A stretch of 26,267 nucleotides of DNA from Megasphaera sp. AM44-1BH. Its GTDB lineage: Bacteria; Bacillota; Negativicutes; Veillonellales; Megasphaeraceae. Both the position numbers and the translations under genes were made by a program. Positions 7,119 to 14,694 of the stretch are shown piece after piece. Every line of letters starts with the position of its first letter. Positions within the stretch are counted from its first letter, which is position 1. The notes below the pieces were generated by a model. It did no database searches. It saw only the letters and a program-made list of their open reading frames with translations, and was not told where the DNA came from. The stretch is taken from positions 1 to 26,267 of the forward strand of contig NZ_QSFA01000025.1 of assembly GCF_003467125.1 (NCBI RefSeq). Reading direction: 5' to 3'.

Positions 7119-8027
7119 TTACGCGTCTTCCCCTTCATAACCGGGGGCATCTTCTTCCACATCATTTTTAGCCAGATCCCGGTGCTCAATCGATACATCG
7201 ATACCCGTTTCTTTGAGATGACGGTACATTTCTTCCGCCATGCAGACACTGCGGTGCATCCCGCCGGTACACCCTACGGCAATGACCAGCTGGCTTTTCC
7301 CTTCCCGTTCGTAATTGGGAAGAAGGAAATCAATCATATCAAACCATTTCTCTTTAAAGGTCTGGGTGACCTGAAAGCTCTGGACATAATCCCGGACTGC
7401 CGGCACACGTCCCGATTTATGGCGGTATTCCTCGACATAGTACGGGTTGGGCAGGAAGCGTACATCATCGACAATATCCGCATCAATCGGCATACCATGT
7501 TTGAAGCCAAAGGAAACGACCGTAACCGTCAGCCCCTTGCGACCTGTATTCAGTGCATAGCGCTTGCGCAGGATGTCACGCAGCTGGCTTGTCTTGAGAG
7601 AGCTCGTATCAATAATGAAGTCGGCCTTTTCCCGGAGAGCAGCCAGCCGTTTCCGTTCTTCCGCAATTCCCTGGCTGATACGTCCGTGGAGCGCCAGTGG
7701 ATGGACGCGCCGCGTTTCTTTGTAGCGGTTTATGAGGACTTTATCCGACGCTTCCATAAAGACGATTTCATACGAAACGCCCTGCTTGCGCAGTTCCTGA
7801 AGGGCCTGGCTCATGGCATCAAAGAACTGTCCCCCGCGGATATCGGCAATGAGGGCCACATGACGCACCCGTTCACCGCCTTTTACGCAGAGCTCGGCAA
7901 ATTTGGGAATCAGTACGGGTGGCAGATTGTCTATACAGAAGTAGCCAATATCTTCCAGTACTTTGACAGCCTGGCTCTTACCTGCACCAGACATGCCGGT
8001 GACAATGATCAGGTGAAATTGATCCAT
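7119..8027 (-). CDS. rapZ: RapZ/YvcJ nucleotide-binding protein
   Basis: The 302-aa product has a Walker A motif GMSGAGKS (11-18) and the DNLPP segment (Walker-B-like) in the N-terminal kinase-like domain, and the C-terminal motif GCTGGMHRSV. In E. coli RapZ senses glucosamine-6-phosphate and directs decay of the GlmZ sRNA; in Bacillota YvcJ is a nucleotide hydrolase whose RNA partner is unclear. No glmZ-like RNA or glmS is in the window. The start ATG has AAGGAGGG at 6-base spacing. It lies 12 bases after the Cof HAD gene and 14 before yvcK, in the conserved rapZ-yvcK-whiA order. Confidence 0.96.
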   Translation of the reverse strand: MDQFHLIIVTGMSGAGKSQAVKVLEDIGYFCIDNLPPVLIPKFAELCVKGGERVRHVALIADIRGGQFFDAMSQALQELRKQGVSYEIVFMEASDKVLINRYKETRRVHPLALHGRISQGIAEERKRLAALREKADFIIDTSSLKTSQLRDILRKRYALNTGRKGLTVTVVSFGFKHGMPIDADIVDDVRFLPNPYYVEEYRHKSGRVPAVRDYVQSFQVTQTFKEKWFDMIDFLLPNYEREGKSQLVIAVGCTGGMHRSVCMAEEMYRHLKETGIDVSIEHRDLAKNDVEEDAPGYEGEDA

Positions 8028-8039
8028 CGTGGTCCCTCC

Positions 8040-8855
8040 TTATAAGATGAATTTTTCAATCGCTTTCGCTACACCATCTTCATTATTGGATGCCGTAACG
8101 TATGGTACCTGTTCTCTGACTTCGGGTACAGCATTGGCCACGGCCACGCCAAAACCGGCCGCCTTCAGCATGGACAAGTCATTCATGCCGTTGCCAAAGC
8201 TCATGACATTCTGCAAGGAAATGCCATAAATATCACAAAGCCGCTGCAGGCAGACACCTTTGGAAATACCTTTGGGCGTAATTTCAAGAAACGTCGGCTT
8301 GGAACACATAATGTCGAACTTGCCCGGCATGGCCTCTTCGATTTCCCGGGCCCGCTGCAGCAGTACGTCGTGTTCATCGCAGGATAATAATTTATCCGGC
8401 GCACCACAGGGAGTATAGAAATCGTCACCGCACACCACAGCATGGGAATGAGTAATCCGTTCATAATCGGCAACCCAGTGGTTATATTCGGCGACGCGCA
8501 GTACGTCATCGATATACGACTGCATCATCCATCCTTTTTCTTTCGCCAGAGCGAGCAGCTGTGCTGCATCTTCCTTCGGAATAGGATGGCTGTAGAGTAT
8601 TTTTTTCGATTCCAGCGTCTGGATCAGGCCTCCGCCAAAGAGCATCATGGGAATATCTCCCAGGCCGAGCATGCGGCCATAGGGACTGGCCGTCGCATAC
8701 ATGCGGCCGGTAGCTATCATGATGTGGATTCCCTTTTGTTGTGCCCGGCGTATGGTATCTTTCGTATAGTCAGATACGGTTGTGTCGTCCCGGATAAGTG
8801 TATCGTCCAGGTCGATAGCTATCATTTTTATCGGATATTCTGGTTTTTGTATCAT
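8040..8855 (-). CDS. Cof-type HAD-IIB family phosphatase
   Basis: A 271-aa HAD phosphatase of the Cof type with a C2B cap. Motif I is IAIDLDDTL near residue 12, motif II the Thr in IATGRMYA, motif III the Lys in ISKGVCLQ, and motif IV is FGNGMNDLSML, where the first acidic residue of the usual GDxxND is Asn and the second Asp is kept. Members dephosphorylate sugar phosphates, flavin or pyridoxal phosphates; the substrate cannot be assigned. The ATG at 8855 forms an ATGA overlap with the stop of the upstream SLH gene. The longer TTG start at 8879 would leave no Shine-Dalgarno at proper distance. It is translationally coupled to the SLH gene and followed 12 bases later by rapZ. Confidence 0.92.
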   Translation of the reverse strand: MIQKPEYPIKMIAIDLDDTLIRDDTTVSDYTKDTIRRAQQKGIHIMIATGRMYATASPYGRMLGLGDIPMMLFGGGLIQTLESKKILYSHPIPKEDAAQLLALAKEKGWMMQSYIDDVLRVAEYNHWVADYERITHSHAVVCGDDFYTPCGAPDKLLSCDEHDVLLQRAREIEEAMPGKFDIMCSKPTFLEITPKGISKGVCLQRLCDIYGISLQNVMSFGNGMNDLSMLKAAGFGVAVANAVPEVREQVPYVTASNNEDGVAKAIEKFIL

Positions 8856-9253
8856 GTCGTTTTGTCCCCCTGTTTCCAATCAAACGGAATGCCGGCCGGT
8901 GCTTCCGTACCTGTTTTCACTGTTTCGCCATCTCTGGCATAGTTCAGATCATCGGCATACTCAGAAGCCAGGCGGTCCATTTCTTTCTGCTGGGCTGCCG
9001 TCGCCCGGCTGCGGTTTTTGAGTGCTGTGACCAGCATATCCCGCATTTCCACACGGGTCAGGGCATAGGAAGGAGAAAACTTTGCCATGTCTGCACCGGT
9101 GAGACCTGCTTTTGTCAGATCCAGAATATACTTGTATTCCCAGCTGTCCTGTTCGATGGCATCGAATGGATTCGGTGCATACGGATTGTACGCAGAGGCT
9201 GTACCACAGGCCAGTACAGCCAGTGTCAGCAGTATGAGTCCTAGTCGTTTCAT
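8852..9253 (-). CDS. Small free-standing SLH-domain protein, Negativicutes type
   Basis: A 133-aa exported protein. The signal peptide is residues 1-21 (cleavage after ASA); VLAC around Cys16 resembles a weak lipobox, so lipidation is not excluded. The mature part carries one SLH-like unit: NPF...SWEYKYILDLTKAG (about 28-51), then FSPSYALTRVEMRDML (about 59-74). It ends in the segment MDRLASEYADDLN, which matches the stretch that follows the SLH domain in Negativicutes OmpM-type porins (usual form LAAEFADELN). There is no porin barrel: the protein stops soon after. It probably binds pyruvylated or polyamine-modified cell-wall polymer in the periplasm. AAGGAG is 8 bases from the ATG. It heads the operon leading to rapZ-yvcK-whiA. 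Confidence 0.85.
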   Translation of the reverse strand: MKRLGLILLTLAVLACGTASAYNPYAPNPFDAIEQDSWEYKYILDLTKAGLTGADMAKFSPSYALTRVEMRDMLVTALKNRSRATAAQQKEMDRLASEYADDLNYARDGETVKTGTEAPAGIPFDWKQGDKTT

Positions 9254-9296
9254 AACAGCAGCTCCTTTTCTGTATTACCGCGTCATAAACAAATAC

Positions 9297-9338
9297 GCTC
9301 TCTATCCGGCAAGCCATAAGCCGCACCGGGAAGAGAGC
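9297..9338 (-). terminator. Hairpin after divIVA, probable terminator or attenuator
   Basis: Arms GCTCTCT (9297-9303) and AGAGAGC (9332-9338), with an inner CCGG/CCGG pairing (9306-9309 and 9326-9329), lie 18 bases past the divIVA stop. The minus-strand sequence after it is only moderately T-rich (GTATTTGTTTA). Termination may be partial, letting the ylm cluster read into the SLH-rapZ-yvcK-whiA operon. Confidence 0.6.
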
Positions 9339-9356
9339 ATATATCTGTGCAATCTG

Positions 9357-9872
9357 TTATTTCGTCGTTTTAGCGTCAGCTTCCGGCTGTTCTGCCGGGA
9401 CATTTCCATCACTGACTGCCGATTCTTCATCGATGACCATGTCATCGAGCAGACGCATCTGGCTGGTAAGCAGCGCCCTGCATTTTGCCCGGAAAGCACT
9501 GACCTGGGTTTTCATTTTTTCCATATTCTGCTGTGTCGTCTGCATACTCAATGTCGTTTCATCAAGCATTTTTTTCTTTTTATTTTCTGCTTCCTGCAGG
9601 ATGAGGTCCGCTTCTTTGCGGGCAGACACTTTGACATTTTCTGCCGTCTGCTGGGCCAGCATGAGCGTACTGTTCATGGTAGATTCCATTTTTTCGTACT
9701 GGGACAGCTTGTCCTGCAGTTTTTCACATTTTTCTTTTATTTCACAATATTCCCGGTATACTTTTTCGTAGTCATCGGCAATATTGTCCATAAAAGCATC
9801 GACATCTTCTTCACTATAACCGCGGAAGCCCCGTTTAAACTCTTTGTTATGAATATCCATTGGTGTAAGCAT
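9357..9872 (-). CDS. divIVA: DivIVA-family cell-division/polarity protein
   Basis: The 171-aa product begins with the conserved DivIVA membrane-binding head (PMDIHNKEFKRGFRGYSEEDVD, positions 4-25). A long coiled coil follows over about residues 30-130 (many heptad Leu, Met, Lys and Glu), and the tail is short and acidic. DivIVA binds negatively curved membrane at septa and poles and recruits division or wall-growth factors. GGAGG precedes the ATG by 9 bases. It is the last gene of the ylm cluster, 22 bases after ylmH, and is followed by the hairpin at 9297-9338. The head motif and location make the call firm. Confidence 0.95.
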   Translation of the reverse strand: MLTPMDIHNKEFKRGFRGYSEEDVDAFMDNIADDYEKVYREYCEIKEKCEKLQDKLSQYEKMESTMNSTLMLAQQTAENVKVSARKEADLILQEAENKKKKMLDETTLSMQTTQQNMEKMKTQVSAFRAKCRALLTSQMRLLDDMVIDEESAVSDGNVPAEQPEADAKTTK

Positions 9873-9894
9873 GGGTATATTCCTCCAAAATTTC

Positions 9895-10680
9895 TCACAT
9901 GTATCGTCTCAATAAAACACCTGTACGCCCTTTGCGTGAAGTACCCGTAATCTGGGCCAGTTCCATCCGCCCTTTTCCCCTGAGAGAAATGACATCGCCT
10001 TCCTGTACTTCCTGGCTCGGCCCTTTGGCCGGCTGCCAGTTGACCTGTACCCGTTCGCCCTTGATGGCTTCTGCCGCCTTGGTACGGGAAATACCGAATC
10101 CGGAGGAAGCGACGGCATCCAGGCGCAGAGACGCCACAGTCGTCTTGATTTCTTTCACTTTTTCCTGTTTGGGCGCAATATCCGACAGGGCCATATCTTC
10201 TACCGTGACATGTACCATGGCAATCTTCAGGAAATTCTGCTTCAGATACGGAAGGAGGGGCGCATCGGCCAGGATGACGGCTCCTGTTTCCTCCATGATG
10301 ATGTCGCCAAACCGGCTGCGGTCAATGCCCAGCCCCATGAGCGAGCCCAGTACATCGCGATGACTGAGAAGGCGGTAACGGGCATCCCAGCTCACATGGC
10401 AGGCAGCGATACCAAAATCGACAGGACCGTCATAACTTTCCTTGACAAAAGCAAGGCGCACCCGTTCTGCACCCTGATATCCACCAAAGGTTTTCAGGAC
10501 CAGACCGGGGGCAGATGCCTGTATTGTTTCTCCTATCTGAACGGCACCGGGTGATACGAACTCACTGACGGCATATGGACGACCCTTGGCCGTACTGTCG
10601 GCCAGGTCGATCAGGCGGGCAGCCAGTTCGCCATTATCCGTTCCTTTATAATACCGTATAATTCTATCTCTGTTTTTCAC
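9895..10680 (-). CDS. ylmH: YlmH-family S4-domain RNA-binding protein
   Basis: The 261-aa product has the YlmH N-terminal region and a C-terminal S4 RNA-binding domain (about residues 190-245; LRLDAVASSGFGISRTKAAE and EVQEGDVISLRGKGRM are the helix and strand blocks). YlmH relatives bind ribosomes or ribosomal RNA and take part in rescue of stalled large subunits in B. subtilis, and the gene is tied to division by location. The start is a GTG at 10680 with GAGG 7 bases upstream. It starts 18 bases after sepF; the usual ylmG (YggT) gene between sepF and ylmH is missing. Assignment rests on sequence and position together. Confidence 0.93.
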   Translation of the reverse strand: MKNRDRIIRYYKGTDNGELAARLIDLADSTAKGRPYAVSEFVSPGAVQIGETIQASAPGLVLKTFGGYQGAERVRLAFVKESYDGPVDFGIAACHVSWDARYRLLSHRDVLGSLMGLGIDRSRFGDIIMEETGAVILADAPLLPYLKQNFLKIAMVHVTVEDMALSDIAPKQEKVKEIKTTVASLRLDAVASSGFGISRTKAAEAIKGERVQVNWQPAKGPSQEVQEGDVISLRGKGRMELAQITGTSRKGRTGVLLRRYM

Positions 10681-10698
10681 AAAAACGCCTCATCTGTC

Positions 10699-11187
10699 TT
10701 ACTGCTGTTTATTGCCTTCGCCGTTTTTCCAGGCCAGCTGTGCCGTAAAATCACCGTAGTCGTGTTTGCTCCGGTCTACCGTTACATTGCTGGGTACGCA
10801 AAGGAAAATATCTTTGCCTACTTTCTGGATATTGCCATCCAGCGCATAGGTTGCGCCGCTGACAAAATCGACAACCCGTTTGGAAATATCCGGTTCCGTG
10901 CTTTCGAAATTGATGACTACCGGTTTGCGGTCCCGGAGGAAATCAGCTATACTCTGGGAATCGTCAAAGCTTTCCGGTTCTACGATCATCATTTTGAGCG
11001 GGCGGTCTACCTGTGCGGCTCCGAGAGCCGGGCGGCGGGCTGCTGCCACAGGACGCTGGTTCTGACGCGGTGCGTCTTCTATTTCGTCGTCATCATCTTC
11101 AAAGTCTTCGTCCGTTTCATAGATATCGTCTTCATCTACACCGCTGACCTTGCCTACTACATTATTCCAAAATTTTTTCAATCCCAT
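10699..11187 (-). CDS. sepF: Cell-division protein SepF
   Basis: SepF links FtsZ filaments to the membrane. The 162-aa product has the N-terminal amphipathic helix (MGLKKFWNNVVGKV) for membrane contact. A strongly acidic linker follows (about residues 18-37, many Asp and Glu), then a Pro/Arg/Ala-rich stretch, and the SepF core from about residue 63 to 155 (MMIVEPESFDDSQSIADFL, VVINFEST, RVVDFVSGATYALDG). AAGGAGG stands 10 bases from the ATG. It follows ylmE by 15 bases. Confidence 0.96.
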   Translation of the reverse strand: MGLKKFWNNVVGKVSGVDEDDIYETDEDFEDDDDEIEDAPRQNQRPVAAARRPALGAAQVDRPLKMMIVEPESFDDSQSIADFLRDRKPVVINFESTEPDISKRVVDFVSGATYALDGNIQKVGKDIFLCVPSNVTVDRSKHDYGDFTAQLAWKNGEGNKQQ

Positions 11188-11202
11188 GGTTTTATATCCT
11201 CC

Positions 11203-11886
11203 TTAGTATTGGCGCGGTCCAAATATGGCAGTACCAACGCGTACCATATTTGCCCCTTCTTCAATGGCTATTTCAAAATCATGAGTCATGCCCATAGACA
11301 AGTAACGGACTTGACCTTCTGGAAACTGAGGTTTCATATCTTCATATAAAGCGTGGGCGATTCGGAAAATCGGGCGCGTATCTTCCACATTATCAAAATT
11401 CGGTGCCATACACATGAGACCGCAGACCCGGACATGGGGCAGTTCTTTTGCCAGTGCGCTGATGCGCGGGAAGTCTTCCACTTCCATGCCGAATTTGCTT
11501 TCTTCCCGGGCGACATTGACCTGCAGGAGAATATCCTGTACCTTGCCTATCTTGCCAGCTTCTTTATCAACGGCTTTCAGAAGATGCTCCGAATCGATGG
11601 AATGAATCAGGTCAAAATGAGCCACTGCCTGTTTGGCTTTATTGGTCTGAAGATGGCCGATCAAATGCCAGACAAGATGATTTTCCGGAAATTCTTTTAT
11701 CTTTTCCATTGCTTCCTGTACGCGGTTTTCACCGACGTTTACAATGCCGTCGGCAGCAGCTTCTTTCATACATTCTACAGGATGGTTTTTCGTGACGGCA
11801 ATCAGGGTGACTGTATCACTCCGGCCAGCGCGGGCTGCCGCATCAGCCATGCGTTTTTCTATAGCCTCTATGTTTTCCTTTATCAA
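11203..11886 (-). CDS. ylmE: PLP homeostasis protein (YggS/YlmE family)
   Basis: A 227-aa single-domain TIM-barrel pyridoxal-phosphate-binding protein. The PLP lysine is Lys33 in IAVTKNHP. NVGENRVQEA, HLIGHLQTNK, CGLMCMAP and LSMGMTHDFEIAI follow, then VRVGTAIFG, which binds the cofactor phosphate. The family keeps free PLP and amino-acid pools in balance; no enzymatic reaction is established. The start is a TTG at 11886 with GGAGGG 7 bases upstream; the next Met (codon 13) has no ribosome site. A separate -10 element lies upstream, so it can be expressed apart from pgeF. Confidence 0.94.
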   Translation of the reverse strand: MIKENIEAIEKRMADAAARAGRSDTVTLIAVTKNHPVECMKEAAADGIVNVGENRVQEAMEKIKEFPENHLVWHLIGHLQTNKAKQAVAHFDLIHSIDSEHLLKAVDKEAGKIGKVQDILLQVNVAREESKFGMEVEDFPRISALAKELPHVRVCGLMCMAPNFDNVEDTRPIFRIAHALYEDMKPQFPEGQVRYLSMGMTHDFEIAIEEGANMVRVGTAIFGPRQY

Positions 11887-11931
11887 ATAAGATCCCTCCG
11901 TGGTACCTATAAAAAACTTGGCACTTACTCT

Positions 11932-11937
11932 ATTATA
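11932..11937 (-). promoter_or_regulatory. Probable -10 element upstream of ylmE
   Basis: A perfect TATAAT on the minus strand lies 45 bases before the ylmE TTG, in the 103-base AT-rich gap after pgeF. No convincing -35 is found at 16-18 bases, so the promoter may be weak or activator-dependent. Confidence 0.4.
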
Positions 11938-11989
11938 TATACTAAGCCTTATAAATGCTAGTATTTTTGGAAAAATTCTGCTCCAATCG

Positions 11990-12808
11990 TCACTTTACGG
12001 GAATCATGGCAAATGCTGCCATCCTTCCCGTATGACCGCCATCGCGGCGGTATGAATAAAAATCACGTTCGTACTGGTACGCACAGTGCGTTGTCGTATC
12101 AATATGCTGTGCCAGCAGTCCCGCGTCCAGCAATAACTGCTGGTTTGCCTGCCATAAATCGACACGGACCGTATCATCTGTTTCATAGACACACCGGGCA
12201 TAGGATGGCCCCATACGGCGGAAGATATCTGCCGTCGCTTCACTGACTTCGAAATGCTCCCGGGAAATGGATGGCCCGATAAAAGCGCGTATATCACGGG
12301 GCTGTGATCCATATACGGTCTGCATAGCAAATATCGTTTTGGCAGCCAGCCGGGCAGCCGTGCCACGCCAGCCGTCATGAACGACAGCACAGGCTTTCTG
12401 TACCGGATCATACAGGATGACCGGCACACAGTCGGCGATGCATATGAAGAGTAGTACGCCCGGCCGGCTGGTCATGAGCGCATCCGTATGGGGAAGGGCA
12501 TCATGATAACTGCCGGCTCCCCTTCCGGTCTCACTGGCTCCGACGGCGACTACGTGATCTTCGTGGGTCTGCTGCGGCGTAGTCAGCACATCCAGGCGGC
12601 AGCCCAGATGAGCGCAGAGACGACGCCGGTTTTCCAGAACGCAGGACACCGAATCACCTACATGCAGTGCCAGATTGAGTGAATGATACGGAGCCGGGCT
12701 GACCCCGCCGGTACGGCCCGTAACGCCATGGCACAGGCCGGCACAATGTAACAAATCACTTTCTTCCCAGGCAATCCCGTCATTATGGTTAATCCACCGT
12801 GTTCCCAT
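11990..12808 (-). CDS. pgeF: PgeF/YlmD multicopper-oxidase-like (laccase-domain) protein
   Basis: A 272-aa member of the YfiH/LACC1 fold. The metal-site triad is visible as His82 (QQTHEDH), Cys127 (CIADCVPV) and His144 (VVHDGWRGT). Family members act as purine nucleoside phosphorylase/adenosine deaminase enzymes, and in E. coli YfiH prevents misincorporation of serine in peptidoglycan precursors (peptidoglycan editing). Which activity applies here is not determined. The start ATG at 12808 has GGAGG 5 bases upstream and overlaps the 3' end of the radical SAM gene by 20 bases; the upstream Met codons at 12826 and 12847 lack ribosome sites. This is the ylmD position of the ylm cluster. Confidence 0.94.
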   Translation of the reverse strand: MGTRWINHNDGIAWEESDLLHCAGLCHGVTGRTGGVSPAPYHSLNLALHVGDSVSCVLENRRRLCAHLGCRLDVLTTPQQTHEDHVVAVGASETGRGAGSYHDALPHTDALMTSRPGVLLFICIADCVPVILYDPVQKACAVVHDGWRGTAARLAAKTIFAMQTVYGSQPRDIRAFIGPSISREHFEVSEATADIFRRMGPSYARCVYETDDTVRVDLWQANQQLLLDAGLLAQHIDTTTHCAYQYERDFYSYRRDGGHTGRMAAFAMIPVK

Positions 12809-14537
12809 GAGCACCTCCACATACATGACACCGCCGGCATCCTTCAAAGCACGGTATGGTAAACTCTCCTTTTTCGGCTTTCTTCAATTCCCGGGTCAGA
12901 TAGTCCGGGACCAGGCCATTGTCGAGCACGCTCCAGGGAAGGAGTTCATCGGTCTGCCGTGGCGTATATAAAAACTTTTTCACATCGAATCCCGTTTCCC
13001 GGGCTGCCCGTTTCCATCCCCGGACGCCTCCATAGGAATTGGCTTTCAGGAGCAGTTCCCCGACGCGGCGGTCTCCCCGGGAAAGAACACCCTGGATATA
13101 ACACTGCCGCAGCGGTTCAGCCAGCACTTCGGTCTGCCGTATGTGACCCACTTCTTTTTTTATATACGCCAGCCTCTGTTCTACGACTTTCTGTTCCGTC
13201 ATGGCCATCCACTGAAATGGCGTCATCGGTTTGGGAATAAAAGGATTGATGCTCAGAGTAATGCTGCTCTTATTGCCAATACGGTCCATATGTTCCCGTA
13301 CCCGCCGCGTCATATCCACGATTCCCTGTATATCGTCATCCGTTTCCATAGGAAGGCCGATCATGATATACATGCGCACCTTACGGATGCCGGCAGCCGT
13401 ACACAAATCAATGGAGTGTAGAAGATGCTCTTCGGTAATCCCTTTATTGATAATGTTGCGCATATGCTCGCTGCCGGCTTCCGGCGCCAGGGTAATCGTC
13501 TTCTGTCCGCTTTCTGCAATGCCTTTGACAATCACCGGGGTAATGGAATCGGCCCGCAGGGACGCGCAGGAAAAAGCCAGCCCCTGCTGCCGTATAAATG
13601 TAACCAGTTCATCGATGTAGGGATAATCGGAAATGGCCGCCCCCATGAGTCCTATCTTTTTCCCCAGCTTCTTTCCCCGCAGAACGGCAGCTTTAACATA
13701 TTCCAGCGGGCGCACGCGGGGACGGCGGTAACAATATCCTGCCATGCAGAACCGGCAGTGACGGCCGCATCCCCGGGCAATTTCAATGAGATACATGGCT
13801 CCAAATTCCGTATCCGGCGTTGCAATGACCGTTTCCCCGGGCCGGGTCAGTTCATGCCACTGCCGGCGTACATGGTCCGGGATACCCGGTTCGGCATCAA
13901 TACGCAGCAATCTGCCCGTATCATCATACACGTGATGATAGAGGGATGGGACATATACGCCTTCAACCCGGGCCAGCCGGCGCAGCAGTTCCTGCCGGTC
14001 CACACCGTCAGCTTTTGCCTGGATCCAGGCGTCGAGAAAAGCGTGAATCAGCTCTTCTCCTTCACCGATAAGGCAGACATCCATGAACAAGGCCAGCGGT
14101 TCCGGATTAAAGAAGGCGACGGGGCCGCCCATAACTACCAGCGGATCCGTTTCCGTCCGGTCTGCAGAACGGACCGGAACGTGACCGGCTTCCAGAATAT
14201 CCGGGATATTAAAATAATCCATTTCAAAATTGACAGAAAACCCCAGAATTTCAAAATCACATAACGGCCTCTTATTTTCCAGTGTCAGAAGGGGAGAATG
14301 TTCTTTTTCATAGAGTTTCTGCAGTTTCTTGTCTGGCAGGAAGGCCCGTTCGCATTGAAAATCATCACGGCTGTTTACCTCTCTGTAAATAATCTGCATG
14401 CCCAGATTACTCATACCTGTCTCATAGGTATTAGGATAACAGACAGCCATTGTATGACGACTGCCGAACGGATGCACAACATATCCGGTCTCCTTTGCCA
14501 GTCGTTCATTTATTGCTTTTTCCAATTGCCAGCCCAT
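12789..14537 (-). CDS. B12-binding-like radical SAM protein (TIGR03960-like)
   Basis: A 582-aa radical SAM enzyme. The first 230 residues form the cobalamin-binding-like region common in this family (no clear DxHxxG). The [4Fe-4S]/SAM motif is CGRHCRFC (Cys257, 261, 264), and the TIM-barrel core includes TLAPEAGSE and MIGLPMETDDD. The C terminus has a cysteine cluster CFEGCRRCHVC, probably an extra metal site. The function of the family is unknown; in many Bacillota a DUF2344 partner gene follows directly, but here pgeF follows. The start ATG at 14537 has GGAAGGAG 6 bases upstream; the earlier in-frame ATG at 14558 would include the ribosome site in its coding part. It has a strong promoter at 14574-14602. 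Confidence 0.9.
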   Translation of the reverse strand: MGWQLEKAINERLAKETGYVVHPFGSRHTMAVCYPNTYETGMSNLGMQIIYREVNSRDDFQCERAFLPDKKLQKLYEKEHSPLLTLENKRPLCDFEILGFSVNFEMDYFNIPDILEAGHVPVRSADRTETDPLVVMGGPVAFFNPEPLALFMDVCLIGEGEELIHAFLDAWIQAKADGVDRQELLRRLARVEGVYVPSLYHHVYDDTGRLLRIDAEPGIPDHVRRQWHELTRPGETVIATPDTEFGAMYLIEIARGCGRHCRFCMAGYCYRRPRVRPLEYVKAAVLRGKKLGKKIGLMGAAISDYPYIDELVTFIRQQGLAFSCASLRADSITPVIVKGIAESGQKTITLAPEAGSEHMRNIINKGITEEHLLHSIDLCTAAGIRKVRMYIMIGLPMETDDDIQGIVDMTRRVREHMDRIGNKSSITLSINPFIPKPMTPFQWMAMTEQKVVEQRLAYIKKEVGHIRQTEVLAEPLRQCYIQGVLSRGDRRVGELLLKANSYGGVRGWKRAARETGFDVKKFLYTPRQTDELLPWSVLDNGLVPDYLTRELKKAEKGEFTIPCFEGCRRCHVCGGAHGNTVD

Positions 14538-14573
14538 ACGTTTCTCCTTCCTGCACATTATGACGTGTCTTTT

Positions 14574-14602
14574 ATTTTACTAGCCGTATCCATTCTTGTC
14601 AA
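14574..14602 (-). promoter_or_regulatory. Strong sigma-A promoter of the radical SAM/pgeF operon
   Basis: On the minus strand, TTGACA (14597-14602, perfect) and TAAAAT (14574-14579, 5 of 6) are separated by 17 bases. The expected start is near 14567, giving a leader of about 30 bases. Its -35 box overlaps that of the divergent plus-strand promoter. Confidence 0.8.
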
Positions 14603-14624
14603 AGCCAGGTCTTTATAGTAGAAT
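14596..14624 (+). promoter_or_regulatory. Sigma-A promoter of the 69-aa gene
   Basis: TTGTCA (14596-14601, 5 of 6) and TAGAAT (14619-14624, 5 of 6) are 17 bases apart, pointing away from the radical SAM gene. Expected start is near 14631, giving a leader of about 64 bases. The leader holds a small hairpin (TGACT/AGTCA, 14642-14657) and a perfect 12-base palindrome TGTAAATTTACA (14663-14674). Confidence 0.75.
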
Positions 14625-14694
14625 ATATATATAATATTAATTGACTGTTCCGAGTCAGCGTATGTAAATTTACACTTAAAGGGATGATTACCAG

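Noticed and set aside
7182..8045. Open frame of 287 codons antisense to rapZ
   Set aside because: It mirrors rapZ, whose motifs and conserved neighbours settle the strand. No start signal.
11990..12020. Possible terminator just after pgeF
   Set aside because: Only a 5-pair AT-rich inverted repeat is found near the stop; too weak to report as a terminator.
13425..14264. Open frame of 279 codons antisense to the radical SAM gene
   Set aside because: Coding evidence (CGRHCRFC motif, strong promoter, ribosome site) is all on the minus strand.
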